A stretch of 64,000 nt of DNA from Microbulbifer halophilus (lineage in GTDB: Bacteria > Pseudomonadota > Gammaproteobacteria > Pseudomonadales > Cellvibrionaceae). Under the pieces are notes generated by a model that was not told the DNA's origin, did no database searches, and saw only the letters and a program-made list of their open reading frames with translations. The translations under genes were made by a program, and so were the position numbers. Location of the stretch: the NCBI RefSeq assembly GCF_026183675.1, contig NZ_JAPIVK010000028.1, positions 1-64,000 of the forward strand. The letters are read 5' to 3'. The stretch's first letter is position 1. The number at the start of each line of letters is the position of its first letter. This document shows, in pieces, positions 37,701 to 49,100 of the stretch.

Positions 37701-40157
37701 GATGTTGCGGCGCGCCAGGCGGTTCTCACCGTAGCCCACCAGCAGCTCCTGTTCCGGGTCGAGCGGTTCTTCCGACGGCTCCAGCCGGTCCACCAGCCAC
37801 AGGTTCTGCGCCTCGGTTTCGTCGTAGCGGCCCTCGCTGTCGTAGACGCGCAGCAGGTACTGCACCTTTTTCAGCGGCGCCCGAAACTCCTCGAAGTCCG
37901 CCTGCCATTCGCCCTCGCCGCGCCGGTCCAGTTCCACCACGGCCAGCGGCTCGTCGCGCAGGGACTGGTCTTCCTCGAACAGGCGCACCTCGGCGCGCTC
38001 GACGAATGACGGATAGTTGCTGTAACTCTTGAATCGCACGCGGTTATCGGCCACTTCCGTTTCCGGATCGTCGGCGTAGCGAATGGTGCTGGGATAGGCG
38101 CTGACATTCAGCCGCGGCGACATCTTCTGGTTGTCGAAGCGGAACTGGATATGCGCATTTTCCAGTGCCACGTCGGTGCAGCGCTGCAGGTCGGCGGAGT
38201 TTTTGTAGGGATCGTATTCCGGCTCGCCATCCACGGTGATGCGCATCAGGTTCAACGAGTAGGGATTGTAGGCCAGCGCCTCGCGCTCGATGCGTTCGAT
38301 CTCCAGGCGGTCCCTGTCCGCCAGCACTGCCAGCTCGTCGTAGAGCACCTGCACTTCCACCCGCGCGCCGTCCATCTCGATAAAACCGGTGGCCACCACA
38401 TCGTCGGACTGCACATAGCCCCTGCCCTCGAACTCCACCTCTTCTTCGCCGAGATCGAGCTGCTGTTGCACCTGCTCCATGGCGCGGCGGGCGCGGGCGC
38501 GGGACAGGCCCACATCGTCGCCATAGACCATTGCCTCGCGGCGCTCCATGCGTTCGTTATCGCTGTAGCCGACGAAGCTCAGCCGCACATTGGCCTTGTC
38601 TGCCACTTCCGCCATGGCGCTTTTCATGCGCATCAATTGCGACTCGGAAATGGCCGGATCGCCGCTTTCAAAACGGATCGGCGGAATCTCACCGCCGGGG
38701 GATTCGTGGGCGATGGTGATGGTCTCGGCACTGGCCGCTTCCGGGCAGGCCTGCACACCGTCGCCGGCGGTCTCCATCGGGTCGTCGTACCAGAATTCCA
38801 CTTCCACGCGCCGGTTCAGGGAGCGCCCCTTGGGCGTGTCGTTGGCGGCGATCGGCTGGGTGGCGCCCTTGCCACTGCTGGTAATCGCGTAGTCCGGCAA
38901 TCCCAACGCATCGCGCACCGCCAGCGACACACGGCGCGCCTCGGCGCGGGACAGGGCCATATGATCGTCGTACAGCTCCGCCGGCCCCTCCGGCAGCGGC
39001 AGCGCATCGGTGTGGCCGACGAAATGAATCACCAGGTTGTTCTTGTCCGCCAGGTTGGCACGCACCTGGCGAATGCGGCGCACAAAGGCCTCGGGCAGAT
39101 CCACCTGCCCCGGCTCCCAGCGCAGCGGTGTCACCAGATTTTTGATGCGCGCGCGCTGGTCGCTGCCGGCCTGGTAGTGCAGGCGGCAGACGGTTTCCTG
39201 GCGGCAGACTTTCACGCGGTTCAGCTGCAGCGCCTGGGCGCGCATCATTTCCGCCTGGGCTTCCTCGTCCAGTTCGTCGTAACTGAGCTGTACCTGCACG
39301 CGGCGATTCAGGGCGCGACCGGTTGAAGTGATATTGTCCGAAGACGGCTCGGCATCGCCCCGCCCCTCGAAGGTCACCGCCTCCTGCGGCAGCTCCAGCG
39401 CCAGCTGGAAAAACTCCGCCACATGTTTTGCCCGCGCGCGGGAATACTCTTTCTTGTCGAGATACTCGGCGAGCTGCTGCGATGTCAGGGAGTCCGCATC
39501 GGTGTGGCCGATAAAGTGCAGCTTCAGGTTGTGTTTGTCCCCGAGTGAGTCCAGCTTTTCCTTCAGGGTCTCCACCGCCTCTTCACTGACCGGATCGTCC
39601 ACCGATTCATAGGGCAGCGGCTCGATCGCATCGTCCTCGACCACCGGCTCCATTGCCTCGGAGAACAAGGTGGCATCCTGCACCCACTGTTTGCGCGGCT
39701 GGCCCAGCATCATGCTCTCGGTGTTATTGCCGACCGGCTGTTCTTCGTACTCGACTTCCGGCTCCTCGATTTCCGGAGTGAGACCGGGGATTTGTTTCCA
39801 GACCTGCCACCAGGGCGCGTCAGCTTGCACAGTTTCTTCCGGCTCCTGTGCGTGGGTCGGACATGCGAGCAGTAAGGCGAGGATGCAGGCTACGGGCCCC
39901 GGGATCATCGGGACCCGGACCCCGGGATCGCGGCCTCGCTCCCCTCTCCCACTGGGAGAGGGGTTGGGGGAGAGGGAAGAGGAGGGGGCACCATCGGCCA
40001 CCCTCTCCCCCGGCCCCACTGATTTGCGCCATCCCTGGCGCTCACCCGCTCCGCGGGCGCCTGCGGCGTCCAAATCAGCGGTCCTGCCGATTTGTCCCGA
40101 GGGGAGAGGGGAGCTTATGAAATCAGCTTTGTGCATGCCATATTTATCAGAGGACAT
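34779..40157 (-). CDS. OmpA-domain outer-membrane beta-barrel protein, partner of the giant DUF11 protein
   Basis: A 1,792-residue envelope protein if started at ATG 40157. That ATG overlaps the stop of the giant gene (TGATG) and follows AAGGAGG, so coupling is strong. The signal peptide begins only at residue 84 (ATG 39908, MIPGPVACILALLL); residues 1-83 are encoded by intergenic-type repeats. Three OmpA-like peptidoglycan-binding domains lie near residues 185-300, 325-460 and 490-610 (IGHTDADSL, VGHTDALPL, VGYSDNERM). Immunoglobulin-like segments follow to about 900. The last 600 residues alternate like a large outer-membrane barrel and end VFLNMVGKL. It could anchor or export the giant protein. 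Either start is possible; 39908 has no good ribosome-binding site. Confidence 0.82.
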   Translation of the reverse strand: MSSDKYGMHKADFISSPLPSGQIGRTADLDAAGARGAGERQGWRKSVGPGERVADGAPSSSLSPNPSPSGRGERGRDPGVRVPMIPGPVACILALLLACPTHAQEPEETVQADAPWWQVWKQIPGLTPEIEEPEVEYEEQPVGNNTESMMLGQPRKQWVQDATLFSEAMEPVVEDDAIEPLPYESVDDPVSEEAVETLKEKLDSLGDKHNLKLHFIGHTDADSLTSQQLAEYLDKKEYSRARAKHVAEFFQLALELPQEAVTFEGRGDAEPSSDNITSTGRALNRRVQVQLSYDELDEEAQAEMMRAQALQLNRVKVCRQETVCRLHYQAGSDQRARIKNLVTPLRWEPGQVDLPEAFVRRIRQVRANLADKNNLVIHFVGHTDALPLPEGPAELYDDHMALSRAEARRVSLAVRDALGLPDYAITSSGKGATQPIAANDTPKGRSLNRRVEVEFWYDDPMETAGDGVQACPEAASAETITIAHESPGGEIPPIRFESGDPAISESQLMRMKSAMAEVADKANVRLSFVGYSDNERMERREAMVYGDDVGLSRARARRAMEQVQQQLDLGEEEVEFEGRGYVQSDDVVATGFIEMDGARVEVQVLYDELAVLADRDRLEIERIEREALAYNPYSLNLMRITVDGEPEYDPYKNSADLQRCTDVALENAHIQFRFDNQKMSPRLNVSAYPSTIRYADDPETEVADNRVRFKSYSNYPSFVERAEVRLFEEDQSLRDEPLAVVELDRRGEGEWQADFEEFRAPLKKVQYLLRVYDSEGRYDETEAQNLWLVDRLEPSEEPLDPEQELLVGYGENRLARRNIPLDGNTVLVNGSQIPDGHTVWLAGNPVPVNGQGEFVSEQIFSRGLHTVEVSVLDEEGNGELFLRDLRFANNDWFTVGIADMTIAADDTNGPAALVTGDETHYDNSVSYDGRLAFYTSGGFGEGWRLAASADTEEGPVDDLFSNFMEKTPDALFRRLDSDLYYPTFGDDSTVVEEAPTSGKFYVKVSNHDDYGLWGNFKAAYTDNELAHIDRALYGANGHYESDAVTSFGEKRFQIDAFSAEPGTIAGRDEFRGTGGSLYFLRHQDILNGSERLRVEVRDKDSGLVLGVKNLTPVIDYDIDYIQGRVLLNRPLSAIANDNLLIQDGSYNGNPQFLVARYEYTPGFQKIDTLAVGGRAHYWLGDHVKLGVSGTQQDEEDNETSLQGVDLTLRKSASSWLKLEVADSQGGNLDATSSYDGGFSFNNPNLNGGEPIDPDAKAGAQRLEGSLQLSDFFEETRGSGTFYHQEREAGFSAPGQLVNGETTQYGASVSVPVGSRADVSLKADSKEQEYGLQTTAVDMAVGYRINDRWRMTTGARADTREDYSAVVPATQTQGDRTDMAVEAAYDSGEDWSAYGFVQGTVEVSGTREENNRMGLGGAYRVSEKLTLDSELSGGDTGTAARVGTDYLVTDRTNLYLNYTLDNERTDTGLRSRKGNMSTGFRSRYTDSLSIYGEEQYSHGDVSTGLTHALGMDLAPNDRWNYGTSVEAGTLEDPRTGAKTDRRALGVNMGFSDDDIRLASAVEYRTDAMETAADEDTVTESERQTWLLKNTASYQVSPDWRIVGKLNYSDSKSSQGEFYDGKFTEAVMGYAHRPVDNDRWNTLLKYTYFYNVPTRDQVTVQNTAAEFVQKSHIFSVDTSYDVSRRWTLGAKYAYRLGQLSQDRQDPEFFDSRAHLYVLRADWHFVNRWDLLIEGRMLDLPDARDSRSGALIGLYRHMGKHLKVGVGYNFTDFSDDLTQLDYDSQGVFLNMVGKL
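39940..40112. repeat. repeat cluster inside the 5' end of the OmpA-domain gene
   Basis: CCCTCTCCCACTGGGAGAGG at 39949 on, a further CCCTCTCCCCCGGCCCC unit at 40001 on and GGGGAGAGGGGAG near 40100 frame a GATTTGCGCC...CAAATC piece of the GATGGGCACGC family (about 40020-40090). All of it stays open in the frame of the protein. Confidence 0.8.
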
Positions 40158-43100
40158 CACTCCAATCCTCCTTCGCTGGGCGGCGCGCCGCGCCGCCAGA
40201 AGACTTCGGTTTCAATCGTCAATTCGTAGTCGCCGTAGTCGCGCGCCCATTCGTCTGCAATCTGCGCCTTGATCGCCTGCAGCCGCCGCTCTACCAGAGC
40301 CGGCTCCTCGTTTTCCGCCAAGTAGGACAGGCGCAGCACCGAGGGCGCCTCGCTCAGTTTTTCCAGCAGCAGTTCAGTGCGCGAATGCCACTGCGGGCGC
40401 AGTTCGGTGGTCTGCGGTTCGAACACGGCCTCGGCCATATCCAGGCGCACCACGCGGTGCAGGCTGGTGCCGAAGTTCACCTTGATCGCCTTACCGCGGG
40501 TGGCGCGCACCACGCGCGGGTTTTCGCTGGTGAGGCGGTAGCCGCTGGGCAGGCTGCGGTCGTCCAGCTTCATGATGAAGTTGGAACCGCGATCCTGGTT
40601 CGGCACTACCGCACAGGTGATATGGAAACGGCCGTGAGCATCGGTGGTGGCATTGAGGCCGGTGGCGGTCACCACCCGCGCGCCCGGTACGCCGCCCTCG
40701 CCATCGTCCTGGTAGCCGTTCATGTTTTTATCGTCGTAGACCTTGCCGATCACATCGGAACAGTCGAAAGTCGGATCCGGCACCACGCGCACCGTGGCCG
40801 AGGCCTCGCCGGACGCCTGCTGGCCGGAGAGCTGGTTATACATACGCGCCCGGTTCACATACTTGCCTTCACCGACACCGGAACCAACCACCAGCAGCAT
40901 TTTCACCGTGCGGGTCTGGTCCGGTTCCACGTCCAGATTCGACCAGCTCATCTGCAGACCATTGATTTCCGGCTCCATCGCCACGCCGTCCACCTGCGCG
41001 GAACCGGCAACGTATTTGAAACCTGCCGGGAAGAAATCCATCAGGCGCAGATCGCGCATGGGCACGCCCAGCGTATTGCTGAAGGTGATGGTGTAGGGCA
41101 CCAGTTGGCTGCGGGTGACGTTCAGCAGCGCCGCGGTCTTGGTGATCGACAGGGCACCATCCAACTGCGGGTCCACCGGAATATGGTTGTTGAACAGCTG
41201 GCTCTCGCCGGGGATCAGGTCGTCGTCCAGCCGCAGGCGCAGGTAGTAATCCGTAGCCCCGCTGCGAGCGTCGATATCGATACCCGGCGCCTGTGCGGAA
41301 AGCTGCACTTCACAGTGATCCGGCGTAGCGCCGATCAGGTCGTCGGTACCGCCCAGGCAGGCGCCCACATCGAAACCGGCCGTTTCCACATTGGTCTGCG
41401 GCGGAATGATCTGCGATTCGCCGGCGATGTAATCCTCGCCCGACATCTGTACCCGGATCAGGTAGTCACTGTTCGCCGCACAGGCCCCTTCGCTGAAGTT
41501 GATATCGAACTTGTAGTAGCCGCCGGCCCGGGTCACCTGACCCTGCTGCTTCCGATCGTCAAAGCAGCGGTCCGGCAGCTCCTGGCCGCTGGAGGCGCTC
41601 AGCATGGTCACCGTGGCACCGGACACCGGCTGGCGCTGCACCGAATCGTAGATCGCGCCGTTGGGCGCAATCGGCAGGTTCAGGTTCTGCGGGTTGGAAC
41701 CGGAGCCGACGAAGATCTCGGTGATCTGTTGCGGGCCGTCGGTGAAGTCCGAGCTGGTATTACCCAGGGATGCGGTATTTTCACCGGCATTGGGCGCGGC
41801 ATAACGCAATTCGTAGCCGGCGCCGCTTCCCGCACCGTTGGGCACCAGGCCACCGAACTGGAAGAGGCCGTTTTCATCACTCTGCGCGCTTTCCAACAGC
41901 GCGCCATCGAAATACAGCTCCACGTTCCAGTTCTGCAACAGGCGCTCCTCGCCATCCAGCACGCCGTTGAAGTTCACATCGTGCCAGAGCGCACCGGCCA
42001 GGTTGGCAATACCCGGGGTACCGCCCACGTCGATGGAGACGCTGGCCTCATTGCTGGAGGCCGGATCGTTCCACTGCACCTCCGCGATATTGGTGATCGT
42101 AAAGCCGATCTCCATGGCGCTGCCGATGGTGGCCCGGAAGCGCAGGGTGGCGCTGTCACCAGCGGCGAGTTCCGTCTGGTTCGCGGTGATTACCGAACCG
42201 GTTACGGAAACGCCGGCCGCCTGCCCGTTCAACTGCGCGGAGCCATCCACATAGGTGAGCACGCCGTCGCCGGCCAGCAACAAGTCATCGCTGATCACCA
42301 CATCGGTGGCCGGCACGGCACCGATATTGGTAACGCGCACCAGGTATTCCAGTGTCGCGCCCGGCAGGGCCGCACCGCCGCCGACAACCGCCACTTCCTT
42401 GGCGATGGAAAGTTGCTGGGCATCGCCCACCACAATTTCCGTGGGCTGGGCACCGTTGGAGGGATTGCCGTCCGCATCGGTGAGGGTCAGCGGCAGTTCA
42501 TCCGCGCTCACCTCACCCTGGTTGCTGATCACCGTGCCGGTGGCCGTTCCCGCATCCACGCGCACATCGAATGTCACCGTGGCAGTTTCCGTGGAAGCCA
42601 CGGTACCGGAGCCAGCGCCCTGGGTATTCACCGCGAGGCCCGCAGTCAACGCGGAATCCCCACCGCTGTCCGCCACCGCGCTGCCGTTCAGGGTGGTGGT
42701 ACCGGCCACATAGGTGGTATCCGCCGGCACCAGGTCCGTCAGCTCCACATTGGTGGCGTCCACACCGCCCATATTGCGGATGGTAATGGTGTAGCGCAGC
42801 ACATCTTCCGGATCGACGATGCCCGGAGACAGATTGTCTTCGGCAATGGCCACCGTCTTGCCCACCAACAGCAGCGGTACATCGCCGACGATGTCGATAG
42901 TGGGATCGTCCACTTCGCTGGTGGCGGGATCGTCCGAGGCTTTCTCCTCGAAGGGACCGGAACCCGCACCAGCGCCGTTGACGAAGCCCTGGTTGGAAAT
43001 AATGGTGCCGTCACTCACATCGTTGATGGTGACATCGAAGGTAACCAGTACCGGTTCGATACCCTCGCCCGCGGCCACGAAACCTTCTTCCTCACCGGCA

Positions 43101-46100
43101 GTGTTGATGGCAAGGCCGGCGGACAGCGGCGAAGCACCACCGTCGGATATCTCCGCGCCGTTCAGGGTGGTGGAACCGGCAACATAAGTGGTGTTGGCGG
43201 GCACCTGGTCGCGCAGGATGGCATCGACAATATTTTCATCGCCGGTGTTTTCCACGCTCAGGGTGTAGCGCAGGGTGTCACCGGCCATCAGCAGGTCGGG
43301 GTCGTCGGTGATGTCTTCCGAGGTTTTTTCTACCAGCAGGTCTGGGGCGGATTCGATCAGAATCCGAGTGGGGTCTTCATCGCCCTCCACTTCGGGATCT
43401 TCCGCACCATTGATATTGGGATCGTCACTGATACCCAGGATCTGCCCGTAGGCGATGACTTCCGACTGGTTCAGCACTTCGGTTCCGTCGTTAATCGCCT
43501 CTGCCAACTGCACTTCAAAAGCCACGGTGACACTGTCGCCGGACTCGCCCTGGGGCGAGAGACTCAGGTTGCCGACATTCACCCAGCCCGTGCCGGCGGC
43601 ACCGCCGCTGGCATCGCTGTTGTCGCTGGCACCGGCCGGCAGAGTGGCACCGTCGATAGTCAGCGTGCCCGCTTCAAAAACCTGCTGGTTATTGAGCACG
43701 CCCAGCTCGTCTTCGATGGAGAACTCCGCCAGCGGAACCTCGCTGACATTGTTAACCGTAACCTCATAGCGCAGCGTGTCGCCGGGGCTGGCATCAACGC
43801 CCGGGTTCTGCCCGGTGGTGACATTGATCGCCTCTTTCAGTACCTGCAGAGTGGCGCTCTCGGTGACCAGTTCGTGGTTGTCCTCGTGGTCCAGAATATC
43901 CGGCGTGCCGTTGGTGGGCTGCGCGCCGTATTCGCGGCGATTCTCGCTGTCTTCGCCCTGGCTGAACCACTGGGCCGCCGCCACGTTGGCCAGCGTCTGG
44001 TCACCGGCGGTGTCCTCATCCAGCCATGCCCGGTATTCAACGATCAGGTGCTGGGCGGGCTCCAGCTCGACGCCGGTGGTTTGCAGGGTGAGGGTGCAAT
44101 CGGCATAGCTGGGCTGGTAGTCCGTACCTTCGACCAGCTCCCGCACCAGAGTGCTGCCATCGTCCGCAACAATCCGGACGGCGTCGATCTCCGGTTCGGT
44201 AGCGCACATGCCGCCCTGCTCCACGTCCGGCAGAACATCGACAACGGCAATATCCCACGCCGAGCTGTCGCCCACGCTTTCAATATCCAGCGTAAACTCG
44301 CCCGCGAGTTCGGCATGCAGAACATCCGGGCCGGATTTCACCAGAGTGAGATCGGGCTCGACGAGGGTCATGTCTGGCGAGGTATCGGCCAGCGCGCTCT
44401 CGTCGCCTTCAAAAGTGCTGAAGGTGTAGCTGGCGGTATTGTTAAAGGTCAACCCGGCAACATTGGTTTCGGTGTCGAGCAGTTCCACCACCAACTCAAT
44501 TTCGATCTGCTCCCCGGCCGGGATGTCGATGCCATCGGTGGTATCGGCGATTTCCACCTGGCTGCCGCTACCGATGTTTTCCGGTGTCCAGTCGCCCGAA
44601 CCGCTAATCTTGTCCACGGCGACAAAGCCCAGATCCGCCGCCGAGGTGGACAGGTCGTCGATAATCCGCACATCGTAGAGGGCGGTATCGGCGGGTGTTG
44701 CGGGCACCGTAATGCGGTAGGCGAACGGCTCGCCGATGGCCGCTTCGGGCTGGGTAATATCCTTGGATAGTGCTTCCGGCAGTGGTGTGGTCAGGGTGGC
44801 GCTTACCGGCTCTTCAAAGCTATAGGGCTGGCGCTCATCCGGCTGGCCGTTGGCTGGCACCTCGTCGTTATCGAAGGAGTAGTAGACCGGCAGAGTCACG
44901 CTGTTTTCTATTTCAAGCCCCGCACCCAGGCTGTCATCACCATCGACGGTGTAGACTAGGCGCAGGGTATCGCCCGCCGGAATCGTGTAGACATCGTTGT
45001 CGTCCAAGTCCCACAGGGCGATACCGGTGGCGGCATCATAGTTGGGCTGGCGCACCGGCAGCGGGCCGTTATTGAGCAGCTCGATGCTCTGGGTGGTCGC
45101 GCCACCGCTGTTACGCATTCCCTCCGGCAGCAGATCCCGGATCTGCAGGTCATAGGCCGGCGCCGGGCCGTTGTTGACAATATCCACGGTGAAGGTGGCC
45201 TGCTCGCCCACCGTGATTTCGCCGTCGTTTCCATCTGCGGTGGTCACGCTCACACTGCTGATGTCGAGCAGCGGCTGCAGCACGTCCAGGCTGTCCTGCG
45301 CTGGCAGCGTATCGGCTGGCCCGGAAGGCAGGTCGTAATCCAGTGTCGCGTTATTTCCCAGGGTCTGGGTGGTGGGCTCCTGAGAAAGCACACTGCCGTT
45401 CTCCACCCGCGCTTCATAGACGATTACCAGTTTGTCACTAGCGGCATCGGCCGGGTTGGTAACATTGCCCAGCTCGAAGGTTACTTCGGAGCCGTTTACA
45501 TTCGTATTGTTCACCACGGTGGCGGTTTCATCGCTACCGAAGAAATCGGCGCTGACCACCTCTTCAAACACCAGCCCGGTAGGCAGGGTGTCGGAGACCA
45601 CCAGATTCGGGTAGGTACCATTCTGCAACGTCAGAGTCAGAGCAAAGTGCGCCCGGTCCCCTACCCGCAGGGTACCGTTACCGCCGAAGGTGTCATCCAC
45701 CAGCGCTTTGTCGAAGGTGGTGTTGTCCGACACCATCACCTCGACGCGGGCTTCTTCGGTCACGTAATCGTTGTATTCCGGGGTTTCGCTGCCGTCACGC
45801 TCATGGTCCGGGTTGGCGGGAGTACCCGGCAGGCCGGTCCAGGTTGCCTGGGCGCTGTTTCCGAGGGTCTGGCCGGGGCTGACGGTGTCCTGGACTTCCA
45901 CCTGGTAATCCAGGGTCTGGCTGGTACCCACGGCCAAATCGCTAACCGTCCACTCCAGGGTCTGGCCGTTGGTCGGATCGCCGCTGATTGTCGGCTCGCC
46001 AATACTGGCACTGGAGCTATTGGAGACATATTCCAGGCCCGGGTCCAGCGTATCGGTGATAACCAGATCATGGGCCTGGGCGGAATCGGCATTGCCCGAT

Positions 46101-49100
46101 TCCGTGATCGTCAGGCGGTAATCTAGCGCCGAGCCGGCGCTGATATCGGCGGGCTGGTTGACGACCGACTTGTCCAGTGCCAATTGCGGCTCAGTGATGG
46201 TCAGTGGATCGCTGGCCGCACTGGTATGAGTGTTGCCACCGGTGCTGTAGCTGGCCTGGTTAATCACACTGTCGCCGGCGTTGCTGTCGGCATTATTGAC
46301 CACACGCAGGGTCAATTCCACCAACGCTTCTTCGCCGGCTTGCAGGGTGCCGAGGTCGAAGCTCAAGCTGCTATCGGTGCCGTTATTGACAAGATCACCG
46401 GCGGTGCCGCCGTCAATACTCAAGGAGGCACCGATAAAAGCAAATTGGCCTGCCAGATCGTCGGTAAGCACTACATCGGCGCGGGCTATATTGTCCGCCG
46501 GGATCTCGATGCTATAGCGCACCTCTTCACCGATAGTGGCGGTATTGGCAGTCAACAGGGTTTTGACCGGCAGAGGCGCATCGCTGAGCGGGTTCTGCAT
46601 CCAGACTTCCGCCACGGTGTCATCCGTGTACTGCTGACCATCTTCCCCAGGCAGCGACCAGTAGCTATCCAGGCTGGCGCTGTTGTGGAATATCTCGCTG
46701 GTGGTGACATCGGCGTGGAAGCCGACACTGTAATCCACCGTCAGGCACTGATCGGGCAACAACGGTTCGCTGTCGTTCAGGGTCAGGGCAAAGTTGCCAC
46801 CATTGTCTGGCTGGCCGCTGTAACTGAAATCCGTGGTTACAGTGCCGCCGACCTCCACGGTGAAGGCGCTGGCATCGGCCAGGGCACTTTCATCCAACTG
46901 AGTGGCCAGGGTGTCGGAGAGCTGGACGTTGTAGGCCGGTGCGTCACCCTCGTTACAGGTTTGCAGACGGAACTGCATGGTGTCGGTAGCCAGTACTACC
47001 TGATAGGGATCTGTTTGAGTACCAGCACCAGTACGACCACTGGCTGTGTCGGTTTTTTCCAGAGCGGTGAGGACTGGCTGATTGACGGTAATGCCGACCG
47101 GGCCCGCGGTTTCCGGCGCCTGAGCGTTGCCGCTGAGGCTGTACTCCAGCGTCGCGGTGTTATCCAGCGGCCCCAGGGTATCCACATGATCGAGCACATC
47201 GACTACCACCTCGGCGCGGTAAACGATGACGAAATCATCGGGGGAGCCGTCATCATCCGTGTTGTCGATATCACCCAAGTTGAAGGTCAGGGTCTGGCCG
47301 CCGCTGGCATCCCCCGCGAGCGTCGGGTCGGATACCGCTGAATGATCAAAGTCACCAGCCGGATCAAAGGGGGCGGTAGTGTCGCCATTCACCGAAACAA
47401 TTTGATCGAATGCCAATCCTGCCGGTAACACATCGGTGAGAGTGACCGCTTCGGTGAGGTTTTCATTGAGCGTCAGGGTGAGCTGATAGTCCACGGTGTC
47501 GCCCACCCGCAGCCGGGCGTCGACGTTATCGCTGCCGTCATCAACCCAGGAATCACTGTCGAAAACCTTGGCGATCGCCGTGTCGTTGGAGGCTTCATCG
47601 GTCTCCACAGTGGCGCTGACACAGTAGTCATCCGGGTCGGTGAAATTCGGGCAGCCGTCGCCAGTACGCTCGTAGTCACTGTTGTGATCCACATCGTCCT
47701 GCAGCGAGGTCCAATCCACATTGGCGGTGTTGGTAAAGGTACCGTCGGGGTTGGTAACTACTGCCCGGTAGGTCAGCACCAGGGTCTGGCCGGGTTCAAT
47801 ATCCAGGCTGCCGTCGCCTGCCGGAATGTCGGTGGTATTGTCACGTCCCCAGGTAAGCACACCGGCGCCGACGTCGTCAGGGGTCGCGTCGAATCCGGAG
47901 GTGTCGGTGATACCGCTGATGGTGGGCGTAAAGCTGCTGTCCAGCTCCAGGCCGGCGTCCATGTGATCAACGATATTGACGTCGTAGGCGGTGGCATCGC
48001 CGGTGTTTTCCAGGCTCAGGGTGTATTCAAGCACCGACCCGGCGGTGAGCTGGCCGCTTCCTACCTGCTCAACCGCCTTGTTCGGAACCAGATCGGATTC
48101 GGTAACGGAAATGGTGGAAGTGCCGTCATTGATCGTAGCGGCCGCCGTACCGGTCTGGCCATCGGTGTAATCCACCGTGGCCCCGTTTTCCAGGGTGCTA
48201 TTGCCGTCATTACCGCCATTGGTGTTCAGATCATTGTTGATGCGCGCGTAATAGGTGATGACGATTTGCGGGACCACCGAGCCTGCCGTGGGCAGATCGT
48301 TTTCGGTCTCGGTGATTACGGTGCCGATATCCCATTCCACGGTGCCGCTTTCACCATGCGCCGGGACGGCATCAAAAGCGGCTTCCTCAGGGGGATCGTC
48401 GTTAATGGTGTCGATACCGGTAAAGGTATAGCTGACGTCATAATATTCATCGCGGGCGAGCAGGTAGCTCACCGAACCGCTGTCGAGCTGGTCCGCCACT
48501 TGCAGATTTTGCGTGGTGCCTTCCGGCAGATCGATAACCAATTCGAACTGTTTATGGGCGCCGATTTCCGGGGCCAGCGCCGGGGTCAGGTCGTTCTTGG
48601 TCAGCGTCAGGCCACGGATTTCCCCGTCCACTTCATTGGAGGTGGCCACATAGTCGTTGGGCGCGGTGTGACTGTTGTCCAGGGAGCCGATACGCATACC
48701 GTCCGGGTCGCCATCGGCACCAATGCTGTTACGGCGATTGAGCGCAGTTTGCGCATTTGGCAGCGAAGTCCAGTCTGCCACTAGGCTATTGCTCAGCTGG
48801 GTATGGGGCTGAATCTCGGTATCGACACTCGCCCTGAAAGTGAACTCGCGGCTGGCGCCGGCAGCCAGCGGGTTGTTAGCGGTATTGTCGGTACGCTCGC
48901 CCCAGATAAAGATAGGCGCTTTCGGATCGCTATAATCCACGGAATCCGGAGCACCGGCACCGGCTTCGCTGTCGGCCACATACGTCAGGGCCGGGTGCAG
49001 GGTATCCAGCACGCGCAGGTTGTAGGCGGCGGCGCTGCCACTGTTGGTGAGGCTCACAGTGATGGTGATTTCATCACCGGCATCCGGGGTGCTGGTATCG

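Noticed and set aside
40385-44770. 1,461-codon open frame antisense to the giant gene
   Set aside because: It mirrors a real GC-rich, repeat-built gene on the other strand; its product has no signal, no domain and low-complexity Gly/His/Val composition.
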